Shown: piece after piece, positions 20,932 to 34,029 of the stretch | How the letters are laid out: the number at the start of each line of letters is the position of its first letter | How positions within the stretch are numbered: the stretch's first letter is position 1 | Assembly: GCA_965153355.1 (NCBI GenBank) | Contig: OZ231127.1 | Location: 23,498,001-23,562,000 of the forward strand | Direction: 5' to 3' | Source: Flaccisagitta enflata | Lineage: Eukaryota; Chaetognatha; Sagittoidea; Aphragmophora | Length of the DNA stretch: 64,000 nucleotides | Program-made: the position numbers and the translations under genes | The notes under the pieces: model-generated | What the model was told of the DNA's origin: nothing | Databases searched by the model: none | Seen by the model: the letters and a program-made list of their open reading frames with translations, nothing else

Positions 20932-21356
20932 AAAATCACATTTTTTTATATACTTTACTTTGGTATCGATTTTAAAGCCTTCCAAAAAGCTGTAGTGCCC
21001 TCTCGGCCAACCCTACCTGACAGCTAAAGTCAGTGCAAATGGCGCCTTCAGAGTGTCTTACAAGTTTTGTACGATAACTAGGTTATGGCTCTTGTTTTGA
21101 ATTCAGCTCATATAGCGAGCCTGTTTAATACCCCTAGCATCGATGTGGGGCAACCAGAGATCACCGACCCTAGCTGAAAGTTGAGGTTACGTTCCCCTTT
21201 TCTCGAAAAAGAAAGACGGTGAGGGCCTTTAAATTAGCAGCCCTATGTTGTCCTAGTGTGACATCTCCATGGTATAATGTTTTGGATACTGGCACACCCG
21301 ATTATACCATCTTTGATGGAGGGGGTAAGCGTGATTGGCCTCCTGCACTTGGGCAA
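20932..21356. other. Spacer
   Basis: No gene or repeat recognised. Confidence 0.35.
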
Positions 21357-21544
21357 AACAAGGCCGGATACACGGCTACCCCAGTTGCGTGCGGGTGGGC
21401 AGGGGCCATATTTGAGGTCAGTGGAGCATTTGGGCAGGAGCGGTATAGCCAAAAACCCCATAAACACCAAAAAAGTAAAGTGTGACGGACCGACGGACCG
21501 ATGGACCGACAAAGCGGGGTGTAGAGTTGCGTAGCACGCGACTA
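21357..21544 (-). mobile_element. Family A element A9 (complete, one left-arm mismatch)
   Basis: On the minus strand the left arm is AGTCGCGTGC, but both the local right arm (ACGCAACT) and the distal arm (GCACGCAACT) carry the A. This implies a GTTGCGTGC parent and one substitution in the left arm. Confidence 0.7.
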
Positions 21545-22065
21545 AAAATTAATGATTTTTTTCTGGTGACATTTTTAAGGCACTAGACATGTGTATGGGC
21601 CCAATACACAATGTATTCTGGCAATCTGGGCCCAGTTGGCCCAAAAAACAGACCCGGATGGCCAAAAAAACTGGTCATAAAAGGCCAAAGCTGCCTTTTT
21701 TCAGTAATTGCTCGCATGATTCAGATAGTATGTAAAAAATATCAATAAATTAATGCTAATTTGGTAGTGTGGTAGTTCAAGGAAAAAATTTGAGCTTTGA
21801 TTAGGGCTTGAATAAATCAAAATTAGGTCATATTAGGCTAAATTAATCATAAATCTTTAAAAAAAAGTGTTCAAACATGGTTGTTAAATAGTTTTGAAGT
21901 TAGAAAGATAGTTGATTAGATTGATTTGTCTTTAAATTGCTTTAGGCCAGTACTGTATATGCATCAGGCTTAGGTCAGAGTAATATTAGGCTAATATTAG
22001 GTTAAAATCATCGTAAAATATCAAAATTCTCTTTCTTTTTCTCTCTGTTTCTTTCTTTCTTTCTT

Positions 22066-22068
<3 letters not shown>

Positions 22069-22150
<82 letters not shown>
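22069..22150 (+). repeat. (CT)n microsatellite
   Basis: About 40 CT units preceded by a CTTT-rich stretch. Confidence 0.95.
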
Positions 22151-22151
<1 letters not shown>

Positions 22152-22272
22152 AAAAGCAGCAGGAATTCTAAAGCAAACTCACCTTAAACCCTTTAGTGAG
22201 ATTTTTACTCAGAAGCAACTGATAACAAAGTTGGTGAAAACTATTTTGGATAAATGACAGCACAGCTGAAAA

Positions 22273-22702
22273 AATAGTCGCAAAAGCATTAGATGGTCAG
22301 CGGTACCCGTTGCCCCTAAGTGAGTGTATGAGGATGTGAGATAGTGAGAGGGGCAGCGGCCCCGAAAGAGCCGATGACCTATGCTATTTTTATTTGAACC
22401 TGAAGGCTGGAATCGGGGCCTTGAAGCTGGCATTTGAGCTTAGAGGCAGGGATTTGAGCCTCTTGGCTGAGATTTGAGCCTCGAGACTGGGATTTGAGCC
22501 TCAAGGTTGGAATTGGAGCCTCAAGGCTGGGATTTGGGCCTTGCGGCTGGGATTTGGGCCTTGAGGCTGGGATTTGAACCTTGAGGCTGGAATTTGGGTT
22601 TTGAGGCTGAAAGCGGGGGGGGGGTACGAAGGAGAAGGAGAAGGAGGAGAAATTTGCCCTGTGTGAAAGCATAGGTCATTGGCCCCTTTGGGGCCGCTGC
22701 CT
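22273..22702 (-). mobile_element. Family B element B3 (subfamily 2)
   Basis: The tail on the left (22273-22350) carries AATAGTCGC and CGGTACCCGTTGCC. The inverted repeat at 22351 (GGGCAGCGGCCCC...ATGACCTATGC) is matched at 22660-22702. The core is a 21-bp 'gggatttgagcctcgaggct' repeat. Confidence 0.75.
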
Positions 22703-22798
22703 AAAAAGGAGATGCTGCTTTTCCTGTTATTGGTGAAAGGCTGGTGCTTAGCTCCAATGCTGATTTGGCTTTCACAAATAGGCATGAAATTTTAAGCT

Positions 22799-22892
22799 AA
22801 CAAGGCCGGATACACGGCTACCGAAGTTGCGTGCGGGTGGGCAGGGGCAATATTTGAGGTCACTAGACAACATGGGCAGGAGCAGTGAGGTC
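22799..22892 (-). mobile_element. Family A fragment A10 (3' half only)
   Basis: Tail and 3' arm GCACGCAACT are present; the 5' hairpin and core are missing. Supports a GTTGCGTGC subfamily. Confidence 0.65.
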
Positions 22893-23159
22893 CAAGAAAT
22901 AAAACAAGATTCTCACATGATATGATTTTTGACATATTTTGTATTTTTTGACCATCTTTTACCTTCCTTATCCTACTATTTCAAAAACCAAGAACATCAT
23001 AAATCCAATGTTTTTTAAAATATGAATTTTTTTTTTGTCTTTGTTGCATAGTAATTAAATCTTGCATTAGAATTGTTGATGGTCATCATAAAAAACAAAT
23101 TTCTAAGATTACTACTGCTTCAACACAAACAAATAATAAGTTCAAATTAAAACTCTGGG

Positions 23160-23700
23160 CTGCTTGATAGCTAATTTTGGCCTATTTTTAGACTCCAATG
23201 GGCTCGCACAACTTGATACACTTAATTTATATTGAACAATAACATATTTTTACATCTAATCTCTGTAAGAATCTTAACATAAAAACAGAAAGTGAAAAAT
23301 GCTAGAAATCTTTGTTTCAGCTTGTTTTGACCAGTTTTTCAGCTATTTTAACCTGATTTTAGGCAGTTTTAAAACATGAATGGGCTCATACAACTTTGTT
23401 CACTTGATTCACATTAGATAATTATATATTTTCACGAAAATTGTCCCTAAAAATCATTTCAGTAAATCAAAAAACAGAAACACGCTGTTTTTGCTTGTTT
23501 TGGCCAGTTTTTTAGCTATTTTGACCTCATTTTGGCCAATAATAAGACTTTTATGGGCTCATTCAACTCTGTGCACTTGATTCACATTAGACAATTATAT
23601 ATTTGCACAATAATCATCATTAAAAATCATTTCAGCAAGCCAAATTGTAAAAAACCTTTAATTTTGCTTGTTTTGACCAGTTTTTTAGCCCATTCGGGTC
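23160..23700 (+). repeat. 172-bp tandem repeat, about 3 units
   Basis: 'agctattttgacc', 'gggctcatacaact' and 'cacttgattcacattaga' recur with AGCT phases at 23169, 23341, 23514 and (AGCC) 23687. The period is 172-173 bp and units are moderately diverged. Confidence 0.75.
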
Positions 23701-23760
23701 CTTTTTTTGGGTCAAATGAGCCCAGATTGCCTCAACATGTCATGTTATGGGCTCATACAC

Positions 23761-25126
23761 CCCCCTGGAGACTTAAAGATTATATCTCTTTTGATGAGTT
23801 TCAAGTGCAGCAGGCCAGCGTGATACGGTATTCGAGAGGGCGTCTTGTTCTTATATTTGCAATTCATGATCATCCTATTTGGGGAGAATTAGCAATTACT
23901 TTTATTTCGGAACAGACCAAGGTATACCCCCAATAACTTAAGTCTACTGCAATTGAAAGATCATTTATCTTGGTAATAGTTTAATTCCTACTTGATATAG
24001 TCTAATCATATCAATAAATCTTCATAGTCGCTGCTGTATCGCTTGTTGCACTAAGGCTATCAGAGAATTTTCAGCAGTTTGAGTCTTGTTTCGTTCAATA
24101 TAATACATATATTTGGGCTAAATAGAGGTAGGAGAGACTAGTTTCCATAGTTGTGCCTTTATCTGACCTATCGTCATGCTTAATTTCCATATTCCAACAC
24201 AAGCCGCTCATAAGACATACGTTAATTAACGTATTTCCCTCTGATCCACGCGCTGAGCGCTAACTATGTATTCATCCGCGCGAAAATCTGACGCGAAACG
24301 TATCAATTCTGTTCACACATTTGGGGGTTGTCTCCTTATTATTTTTACTGCCCGTGTATACTAGAGAGCCAAGACTTGAAATTTTAGAGGGTTGTACAGA
24401 ATTTTCTCCTCTTTCACGTCAAAAAAACTGATTCACTGTCAATGCCGCTTTTTTTGCGCTCTTGAGGATTATTTGAAGCGTTAGGGCAGCGTTAGGTTCG
24501 CACAGAGGGGTGTGCGCGAATTGATACGCTTCAGAAAAAATGCAATTGAGCAGCTTTGGAGCCACTTGGTAACATGAAATTTGACTTATATGCCCTTCAA
24601 GTAGTTGTCTATCAGACAAACAAATAAAATACGCTTAACGATAAAGCAAAGTTAGGTTTAAAAAAATGAATATTATTATACTGTGATCTGAGTGAAAAAT
24701 CGCTCAAAAATAGAGAGGTTGTACTGAACGCTAGAAAACCGTTTTTAAGGAACTTATCGTCAACGGAGCTCATACAAATTTTTTGTACGTTTCAAGTGAT
24801 CAATAATGAATAATTAGGAGTCATAATACGGTCCATTCAGACATTTTTTGATTGCTTCTGCTTGCACTTTTCATGTGGAGACAAGCAGGAGACAAGCCAA
24901 ATTTGACCATTTCACCCTAATTATAGGCCCCCTAGGGGTCACGAGTGTTTTGAAAATAGGTTTGACAATGTACACCTGACTGTTAGGGATGATATCAAAC
25001 CATTGAATCATAGTACAAAGCCATAGCTCGAGCCTGGTTACTCTTAAGATGTTGGAGAGTCGGGCACTCATGCTTGCTGCCGAAGCGTGACACTTGCCAG
25101 TATATGTGGTTGTGTGATAGTGAGAG
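23761..25126. other. AT-rich spacer without recognised genes
   Basis: Only short frames without domains. No RNA gene seen. Confidence 0.35.
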
Positions 25127-25737
25127 GGGCAGCGGCCCCGAAGGGGCCGATGACCTATGCTTAGTGAGTTTTGAAGGTCCAGGATTAAATTTGAGCATCA
25201 ATAATGGGATTTGAACCTCAAGGCTGGGATATGAGCCTCGAGGCTGGGATTTGAGGCTTGAGGCTGGGATTTGAGGCCTTAGGCTGGGATATGAGCCTCA
25301 AGGCTGGTATTTAAGTCTCTAGGCTGTGATTTGAGCTATGAGACTGTTATTTGAGCCTCGAGGCTGTGATTTGAGGCTTTAGGCTGGGATTTGAGGCTTT
25401 AGGCTGTGATTTGAGACTTGAGGCTGTGATTTGAGCCTCAAGGCTGGGATGTGAGCCTCAAGGCTGGGATGTGAGCCTTGAGGTCAGGATAGGGGCCTCT
25501 AGACTGGGATTTGAGCCTCAAGGTTGGGATTTGAGCCTCAAGGTTTGGATTTGAGCCTCGAGGCTAGGATTTAGGCCTTGAGGCTAGAATTTGGGCCTCA
25601 AGACTAGGATCTGGGCCTCAAGGCTAGGATTAGGGCCCCAGGGCCAGGATATGAGCTTCGAAGGGGGTGGACGGAGAAGGAAAAATTTCCCCTATGTGTG
25701 AAAGCATAGGTCATCGGCCCCTTCGGGGCCGCTGCCC
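25127..25737 (-). mobile_element. Family B element B4 (subfamily 2)
   Basis: Inverted repeats GGGCAGCGGCCCCGAAGGGG...ATGACCTATGC at both ends. About 20 units of the 21-bp 'gggatttgagcctcaaggct' VNTR. Only part of the left tail ('gtgtgatagtgagag') remains. Confidence 0.75.
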
Positions 25738-26196
25738 AAAAAAGGAGAGAGAGATAGCAAAACTAAGTTGTTGATTATGAAAAAATGGTAGTGATCACTG
25801 TTTCTTACAGTTTTAGAACAAAAAACACTAGTTTCTGTTAGGACACTAATTGGAGGGTGGCAGTAGTAAAAGATATCACTCCCCTACGCTCCTGTTCTCT
25901 CTTGTGCGAGGTTCGGGTAGTGCACGCGTGTGTTGCCCCCGTGCGTTGTCCTGAGTTCATTCCATGCGTCACTTCAAAAGTGTTCATCAATCAGCAAATC
26001 TGTCAATCAGATAGCAGCCGGAATTCTCATCTATTCTCATTTGGACAAGTGGAAAGATTGAGGTGAATCATCAGCCCATCACTTAAATGGCACATATGGA
26101 AAGATTGAGGTGAACCTTGCGCGTGGAGGTGCTTGTAGCAAAGCGAGTGCATGTCTGAAAAAAAAATCAACGTATTCTGTGGGATTTTCAACGTAT
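25738..26196. other. Spacer
   Basis: Contains a short duplication ('ggaaagattgaggtgaa' at 26050 and 26098). No gene seen. Confidence 0.35.
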
Positions 26197-26808
26197 GACG
26201 GCTTCCCTCCAAAGGCGACATTTGTGTTTCAATGAAGATCAAAATAGAAAAAATGTATAAATGAAAATGCAAAAAAAAAAGTGAATAAAGATGATTGAGA
26301 TGGCTCAGATATGATATTTAAAAGAAAAATTTGCATTGATTCAGCAAAAGGACCAAGTTTAGCCAATGTTACCGAAAAAATTACTTTGAAAATTTGTACT
26401 TATTTTATTTTTGGTCACTGACAGGGGGCTGGTTGAAATTCTAAATTTGCATAGGAAATGAAAAAATGAAAAAACAAAGAACATAGTTCTCTTTTCAAAT
26501 CGATTACAGAGAGAACTATGTTTTTCAAAATGGAAAATTTCCCTGTATTTGGCTTTTTTAGAACTTCAACCTCAGAAAATGAAAAAAAGTGTAAGCAGAA
26601 AATCACTAAAAATCATCATTTTCTTAGTTGTTTTCATGTGAATCGCATGGTTCAAATTGCATTTTAAGTCAGAATATGATAAAAATGTATGCACCAAGTA
26701 TCCTTAGAGACAATTTGTTCACTAAAAGCATTCCAGCTTCATTATTGTCCTGATAATGATGCAAAAAGTATTGTGAAACACTTCATTTTCCTTCATAAAT
26801 TTTCCGTC
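26197..26808. mobile_element. 612-bp inverted-repeat element C1
   Basis: Ends GACGGCTTCCC and TTTCCGTC, with imperfect TIRs converging on GTGTTTCA about 30 bp inside. The centre has AACATAGTTCTC and its complement. A second copy of the same length lies inverted at 34360-34971. Confidence 0.65.
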
Positions 26809-26981
26809 GTATAAATTTCACATCGGGCATAAAATGGTAACATTACATTCTGAATAAATCAACAGCCTCAAGGGCGATTGATCCATGGACCATGGTGCCA
26901 CGAAATCGCGATAAGGACGGGGATCTCTGCCGCCAAACTTCCGGAGAGACAAAAGACCACGTTGCGCAACTCAACCACAGA

Positions 26982-27327
<346 letters not shown>

Positions 27328-27410
27328 TTATTGTTGTGAGTACGACAGAACCGGATTCATAGCAATTACTTTTTTCATCTTGAGACGTGTAGAGTGATGA
27401 CGAAGAGAAA

Positions 27411-27428
27411 AGAGAGAGAGAGAGAGAG

Positions 27429-27459
<31 letters not shown>

Positions 27460-27460
27460 G
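27411..27460 (+). repeat. (GA)n/(GAAA)n
   Basis: GA units passing directly into eight GAAA units. Confidence 0.9.
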
Positions 27461-27674
27461 ATTTACTCTGCAATAATTATGTCACTGAGGACCACCATTA
27501 CAGTAACTCGTCTGCGGGCGCGGGCGACCCACGTTGAGGAAGCAAACACACTTAACTTAGCGTGCACAGCACTTACACACGTGTACACTGCGGAGCACTT
27601 ACGCATACAACACTTACACACGTGCACTTTTACGCGTTACGTATACGAGTTAGATTTCCAATAACGTCCCACCA

Positions 27675-27928
27675 AAAGAGGAAGAAGAAGAAGAAGAAAA
27701 AGAAGCAAAAGATGAAAAATAAGGAGAAGGAGAAGGAGAAGAATGAGAAAAAAATGTAATGGGGAAGTAGAAAAAGAAAAAGAAGAAGAAGAAGAAGAAG
27801 AAGAAGAAGAAGAAGAAGAAGAAGAAGAAGAAGAAGAAGAAGAAGAAAAAGAAGAAGAAGAAGAAGAAGGAGAAGAAAAAGAAAAGGGAGAATAAAGATA
27901 AGTAGAAAGAGAGGAAGAATAAAAAGAA

Positions 27929-27959
<31 letters not shown>

Positions 27960-28054
27960 AAGAAGAAGAAGAAGAAGAAGAAGAAGAAGAAGAAGAAGAA
28001 GAAGAAGAAGAAGAAGAAGAAGAAGAAGAAGAAGAAGAAGAAGAAGAAGAAAGG
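27675..28054 (+). repeat. (GAA)n array
   Basis: Two blocks of (AAG)n with AAAAAG and GGAGAA interruptions. GAA repeats of this length can form triplex DNA. Poly-Leu/poly-Ser/poly-Glu frames are artefacts. Confidence 0.95.
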
Positions 28055-28650
28055 AGGTTACAACGAAGAAAAAAAAAGAGTTTACAAAAAAATGAGCAAG
28101 GTGAAAAAAAGGAAAAAACAAAAACAAAAACAAAAACCGGAAATACAAGCTTAAGGCGGTTAGCTTTTGATAGCCGTAACCAATGGAAGGTCGCTCGTGG
28201 TTCGATGCTGGAGATTGACATAATCGTTATCACAACAAACCATATACCACCTCCCAATTGTTCTCCCCCGTGGAAAGGAAAATATCGATACCCTAATTAA
28301 CATACGCAATCACTCATTCCCCTCGGGACGACGGGATAAGAGTTACGACGATGACGACAACGATAACGACGTCAACGACAACAATGACGAGTACTGAAAA
28401 CGTTGCGTTGGTGACGTTATCAACGATGAAGATGGCTACGAAGAAAACAGCAGGAAGGAGGTGAAAGATAGATACAATGATTAATTGATAATGATGGTGG
28501 AGAAATCTGTTGATAATGATGGTGTTATTCAATATTGATGATTTCGATGGAAGCTCATTAAGAAATGAAAATGAAAACGAGAATAGCAGCAACTTCGACA
28601 TGTTGGCAGCGAAGACGACCAAATGTGGCCAAATTACGAAAATTGATAAT
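28055..28650. other. Spacer
   Basis: Contains an (ACAAAA)n-like patch (28115-28136) and GAC/AAC-rich sequence (28320-28400). No supported gene. Confidence 0.35.
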
Positions 28651-28663
28651 GACAACGACAACG

Positions 28664-28742
<79 letters not shown>

Positions 28743-28762
28743 CCACAACCACAACCACAACC

Positions 28763-28846
<84 letters not shown>

Positions 28847-28877
28847 TTAACAACAACAACAACAACAACAACAACAA
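28651..28877 (+). repeat. (CAA)n array
   Basis: About 70 CAA units with a short CAACCA block near 28741-28765. Confidence 0.97.
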
Positions 28878-29020
28878 ATTGATAGCAATAACGGTACAAA
28901 TAAGAGAATCGATGATGGCGGTGACGTACCTCTGGCGACAGTCAGTCAAGCTTTTTAAGACTGACCGCTGTGCCGCCAACGTTGACGAACGACACGCACG
29001 ACGTCCCCTTAGGCGTAACG

Positions 29021-29153
<133 letters not shown>

Positions 29154-29328
29154 TCTTTTTCCCCTGTGGGAATTTTCCCCGTATAGTAATAATGGACGTG
29201 GAATTGATTGACATTGAGTCCGGTTATGATTCCCGATTCCGAAATGAACGAATCCATGACCACTGGTTAGGTTCACGCGTCTTTGGTTCAAAGTTTCACT
29301 CGTGTAAGCGCAACATGAACATGTTTTT

Positions 29329-29440
29329 AGGTGCGTACCTCTATAACTGGCTGTGTCCGTTGGTCGGTTGGTCGGTTGGTCCGTTGGTCTGTTGGTTGGT
29401 CGGGTAACGCATTCCTTCGACAATCCTTATTGGCCGTCTT
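29329..29440 (+). mobile_element. Family A element A11 (GGTGCGCC type, both arms eroded)
   Basis: 5' AGGTGCGTACCT has lost the loop, and the 3' 'acggcgcacc' block is deleted. 'ctataactggctgtgtccgttgg' and 'ccttattggcc' identify it. Loss of both arms together is notable. Confidence 0.55.
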
Positions 29441-30130
29441 TTTTCTGTTGAGTCAACATGGCAGTTTAATTTTCAAATTCAGGACTAACCTTGTCAAACT
29501 AACACATAGTTTTGATCAGAAATGTGGTGCAAACAATAAGTATGAGTCGGTTTATGGATATTGAATTTGAGGTTTTCAATGCAATCTAAACATAATGCTC
29601 AAAATACTTTAACCATAACTGCAATTCAATCTAAATCTGCAGTAACAAGCAATCATGTGATATTCGGATGCCCTGGTCAAATATTGATTGTATAACGTAT
29701 ATGATCTAATATGGGCTTGCATTTTAAGTCAAGTATGCAGTATGAATTACAAACATTCAATTGAATGTTTGAATCAGAAAGTATGAACGAAGGTACGGTT
29801 TTATACTTTTATTAAACGGTACAGCATGAACGCGCTTAGAATTAAAAACGAAGAGAGTTTATCACTTTGTAATTCTTTGATCGACACTCGACGGGATTGG
29901 ATTTGATTGGTTTTCTCTAATTTGGTTTCTGCGATTGAAAAGAGGCTCTCAATCAGCATTAAGAGGGGATGAGAGTCGCCTCAGGGCCCGAATATGAGAC
30001 GGCCAAAAACGTGCCAAGGTGACAATTATTACGACGTTTGTTCCACGTTTAATCAAATGCAAATACTAAGCGTTACAAGTTACAACGAAATAAACAAGTG
30101 ACGCGGGGTAACAATATCCTGCGGACGAGC
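29441..30130. other. AT-rich spacer
   Basis: No gene or RNA recognised. Short palindrome 'cattcaattgaatg' near 29755. Confidence 0.35.
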
Positions 30131-30331
30131 GATCGTAGCGGATGGGTGGGTAGGGGCATCCAACCCCCATCCACACCCCAATTCCTCCCCCCCCCCACAC
30201 AATCACACAAATAGATACAAAAAGAATCCGAAACGCTTGTGTTTTTACATTTCGACTCGATCATTACGAACCAACGGACGGACAGACCGACGGAAGGACA
30301 AAGCTTGTTGTGGAGTTGCGCGTCCGCAACT
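30131..30331 (-). mobile_element. Family A element A12 (GTTGCGGAC type, tail lost)
   Basis: On the minus strand AGTTGCGGACGCGCAACT opens the element and a GTCC core follows. The middle 'atgatcgagtcgaaa' matches A23. The distal arm has decayed to 'atccgctacg'. Confidence 0.6.
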
Positions 30332-30806
30332 GAAAAAAGAACGCATAATGATTTATTTTCTTCAAATATGGACAAACAATGCGAATTACGACGAAAAGAC
30401 CAAATCACCACAACAGTAACGACAACAATTCAACGACTACCTCACACGTTGATTCCATCTACTTATCAAATTTTACAAAGGGGTGTATTCTTGGTGGACA
30501 AATGTAAGAACCACCTCCTTGACATGCCACAATGGGATTTTGGTAAGTAGCCATTTCTCCACTCTCAAAAACGGCTTAGGGATGTGAGACTGAAATTACA
30601 TGGACTTTCCGTTGCTTTTTGGAAAGAATCTCCCCTTTCCGCCCAAAAGAGCCAGTTTTGAACGGGTCGCCGTGTTGGACCATTAGTCCGTCTTGTTCGT
30701 AGATTTCAACCTTGGAATATCTGGAGAGTTTTCATATCGATACCATACCATTCATTGTAGTGCCCTCAATATTATTGTAGACCCCTTCAAGAATGGAAAT
30801 AGACGA

Positions 30807-31417
30807 CTACTACCAGAATTAAAAAAAACGCAAGTTTTTTCTATGCCCATTTACGCGCCTTTGGCTAACTTTAGAAACAATTTATTGGTGACCAAATTGA
30901 AGCTTTTTTCAAGGGCTTTCTTTTGAGCGCAATCCCACATTTGTAGCTTTATTCGTTTAGAAGTTACATTCAAATGAAGGTGAGTAAGTCAAAATTTCAT
31001 TTCGCAGTTGAAGGAGAAAGAGGCCATTTCTAATTGAATATTATTTCTCTATGGTTGTCGTTTTTGTAACCATTTGAGCATTTATGCTCATTTTGTCACC
31101 AATCATGGTGCTCATATGAAAGTTACCCAATGTCTGCCATGAAAAATCAAGCACTTGTAGCGGGTAAGTGTGATAAAATATCCAAAATCATCATGGATAT
31201 TTCCCAATACTAATTATTTTTTTTCTCCAAAATACCTCCTGCTTTTGCGCGGCTTTTTCTCATCAGTTACTGAATTCAATTGACTAAAATTCTCAAATTT
31301 GATAGACAGAAGCTCTAAAAAACCTAACTTGCCCTCAAAATGCCGTTCATTAGTGAAATATAGTCCAATCTGAACAATCCTATGAAAAACTTGCGTTTTT
31401 TTTAATTCGGGTAGTAG
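30807..31417. mobile_element. Inverted-repeat element with CTACTACC ends
   Basis: 'ctactaccagaattaaaa' with 'acgcaagtttttt' at the left is mirrored at 31383-31417. Arms of about 45 bp; the interior is only partly complementary and non-coding. Confidence 0.6.
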
Positions 31418-32660
31418 CTCATGCGATACGACGGATTGTTATACTGATTACTGAACCCTACCTTCCATGATGCTTCAGTATGCTGTTCTTTGTAGGAATC
31501 CTACTGTCAATGCTTACGTCATATTCTGAATTTTTTCAATCACCGACTCTATCACTGAAAACAGACAAACATATCTTAAGGTACAAAGCGTTTCTTATTA
31601 CCCAAAACTTGTCTGATATTTTGCTTCAATAGATAATATATGTTGTAAACGATTCAGCGAGTGAAATTGTCGGAGGTTCGCGACTCGGCCAATGAATGAA
31701 TTTTTTTTTCCCTTCTCTTGGAATAGCACATAAAACGTGAAAAAAATCCAAAGGTGTGTTGAAAACAGTTAACGTCACAGCTTGTGTTTTTTTGGTGACT
31801 TATGTTCGGATTGAGCCATAAATGACTAAAAACGCTAACTAGTGGCTGTCGCCAAAAGATGTGAATTGCAGGTATTAAAGACATTATGTGTAGTTAAAAA
31901 GCAGTTTTTTTAACATAATAAAGCTTAGAATTAATACTGCAAAAGTAAAAGGGAAAAACAGAAAAGTAACACGTTGTTTAAAAGAAAAACAGCAGAGACT
32001 ATGCATATGAGAGAAAGACAGCACTGGAACAAAACCCAGTATAAATAGAAGTAAGCAGAAATGCAAAAACCTTATAAGGGAAGACGGTAGAAATAAAAAA
32101 AACTTTTACAAGGGAAAAGAAAAAGAGACCCATAACCTAGTCTTATACAAAGATGACAGAGAGACAATTCCCAGTAAGAGGGAAAGATGGCAGAGATACA
32201 AAACCTGCTTTAAAGGATAGATGGCTGAGACACAAAACCCATTGTTAGAAAAAGACGGCAAAAATACAAAAGCTCGAAAAAAAAAAAATAAAGTCACGTG
32301 GTGGTAATTAAGTGAATTGCTATAGTAATTCACAAAGATATGGACTGACTAACTCTGTCTTCCGTGAAAGAGTAAAAAATAATTTGCTCACCATTTCAAA
32401 CTTATTTGTTGCTTCGGTCCTTCCTTCTCTCTAACTGCGGGCCCTTCCTTCCCTCCTCCTCTCCTTTATTTCTCTCTCACTCAGTTTCTCTATCCTCTTA
32501 TTTTCTTCTTCTTTTTTTTTATTTGTTACCTTCATTCCCCCTTTTCGTGTGTATGTGTGTTGCTTTGTTGCTTTGTTTCGTTTTTTACAAGGCGTATCAA
32601 CTGGAAGTCCGTCTGTCTGTTTCTTTCCCTCTTTTGTTTTTTTCCTCGTAACCGCTTCCC
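31418..32660. other. AT-rich spacer with short diverged tandem repeats
   Basis: 32060-32280 repeats 'aagggaaaga(c/t)ggcagagatacaaaacc' with a period of about 40-50 bp. No gene seen. Confidence 0.4.
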
Positions 32661-32689
32661 CCACGCCACCAGCACCATCAGCACCGACG

Positions 32690-32967
32690 ATACCACCACC
32701 GCCACCTTCACTATGCGCCAAATCAGCCCAGCCAAAGAAAATTTCCATACCAAGCCTCGAACCACCCAGCAACCACCCCAAAATGCTCAATCCACCTTCA
32801 CTATGAGCCAGATCAGCCCATCTAAAGGAAGTTCCAATACCCAACCTCGAACCACTCAGTAACCACCCGAAGAGGCTCAAACCACCTTCACTGTGAGCCA
32901 GATCAGCCCAGCTGAAAAAAATTCCCATACTCAGCCTCGAACTACCCATCGACCATCCCAATTAGTA
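32690..32967 (+). repeat. 90-bp minisatellite, first block
   Basis: 'accttcactatgagccagatcagccca' words start at 32703, 32793 and 32884 (period 90-91). The array continues at 33445-33565 after an inserted MITE. Confidence 0.75.
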
Positions 32968-33444
32968 GGTGCTTCACATAGTAAAAGTTTGGATTATCGT
33001 TTCACCCTACGGACATAAGATGGAACAAACAACATGAGATCAGAGTTTTTTTTTCAAATTCCTTCATCTTCCATTTTTGTTTTGGCCTTGAAATTCTCAC
33101 AGGAATCCTAGAAATCAGCAAAATCCCCCACAGTTTTGTTGCTGAACAAACAGTTATTTCTTTTAGAGAATTTAAGTATATATAAAACAAAACATTGACT
33201 ATAACATAGCTTACTTAAAAAACAGATAGACAATTTACCAAAGGGAAAAAAATAGTAACAGCTGTTCCAAAACATAACAGCATATTGATTTTTCCTTCGG
33301 CAATATGCAAATTAGGTCCTACAAAAAAATTTTCTAAGAAACTAAAGATGATAAAAGAAAAATGATAAAAATCCTAAAATGAGCTCTTTCACATAAAGCA
33401 CAGAGGGTCAAAAGAAATCCCCAACTTTTGCTAAGTGAAGCACC
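32968..33444. mobile_element. MITE inserted in the 90-bp minisatellite
   Basis: TIR GGTGCTTCACATAGTAAAAG pairs with the complement ending at 33444, continuing imperfectly for about 45 bp. TA on both sides (32966-67, 33445-46). The minisatellite resumes on the right. Confidence 0.7.
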
Positions 33445-33566
33445 TAACCACCCCAAAAGGCTCAAACCAACTTCACTATAAGCCAGATCTGCCCAGCTTA
33501 ACAAAATTCCCATACCCAGCCTCAAACCACCCAACAACCACCCCAAAAGGCTCAAACAACTACCAA

Positions 33567-33857
33567 CACCACCACCCCCACCACCACCACCACCACCACC
33601 ACCACCACCACCACCACCACCACCACCACCATCACCACCACAACCACCACCCCCACCACCACCACCACCACCACCACCACCACCACCACCACCACCACCA
33701 CCACCACCACCACCACCACCACCACCACCACCACCACCACCACCACCACCACCACCACCACCACCACCACCACCACCACCACCACCACCACCACCACCAC
33801 CACCACCACCACCACCACCACCACCACCACCACCACCACCACAACAACAACAACAAA
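33567..33857 (+). repeat. (ACC)n array ending in (ACA)n
   Basis: About 90 ACC units with a few CCC and ACA interruptions. Poly-His, poly-Gly, poly-Val and poly-Trp frames are artefacts. Confidence 0.97.
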
Positions 33858-33937
33858 CACCTCTACACCAACAACATTTCATCTGATTATCTCCCTCTTT
33901 GTCTCTTTTCCGTGTTGATTCAACTTAAACATTGATG

Positions 33938-33939
<2 letters not shown>

Positions 33940-34027
<88 letters not shown>
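33940..34027 (+). repeat. (CT)n microsatellite
   Basis: About 44 CT units. Confidence 0.97.

Positions 34028-34029
<2 letters not shown>

Larger units (their letters stand above)
21591..23760. mobile_element. Inverted-arm element of about 2.2 kb containing B3 and A10
   Basis: The left arm from GTGTATGGGCCCA, through 'caatctgggccc' and 'aactggtcat', is mirrored at 23690-23760. No transposase frame is seen. The interior holds a (CT)n tract, B3, A10 and a 172-bp tandem repeat. Confidence 0.55.

Noticed and set aside
23532-23936. 134-codon plus-strand frame
   Set aside because: Half lies in the 172-bp tandem repeat and the arm of an inverted-repeat element; no domain.
33334-33935. Poly-His, poly-Gly, poly-Val and poly-Trp frames
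   Set aside because: Translation of (ACC)n/(GGT)n in different frames.
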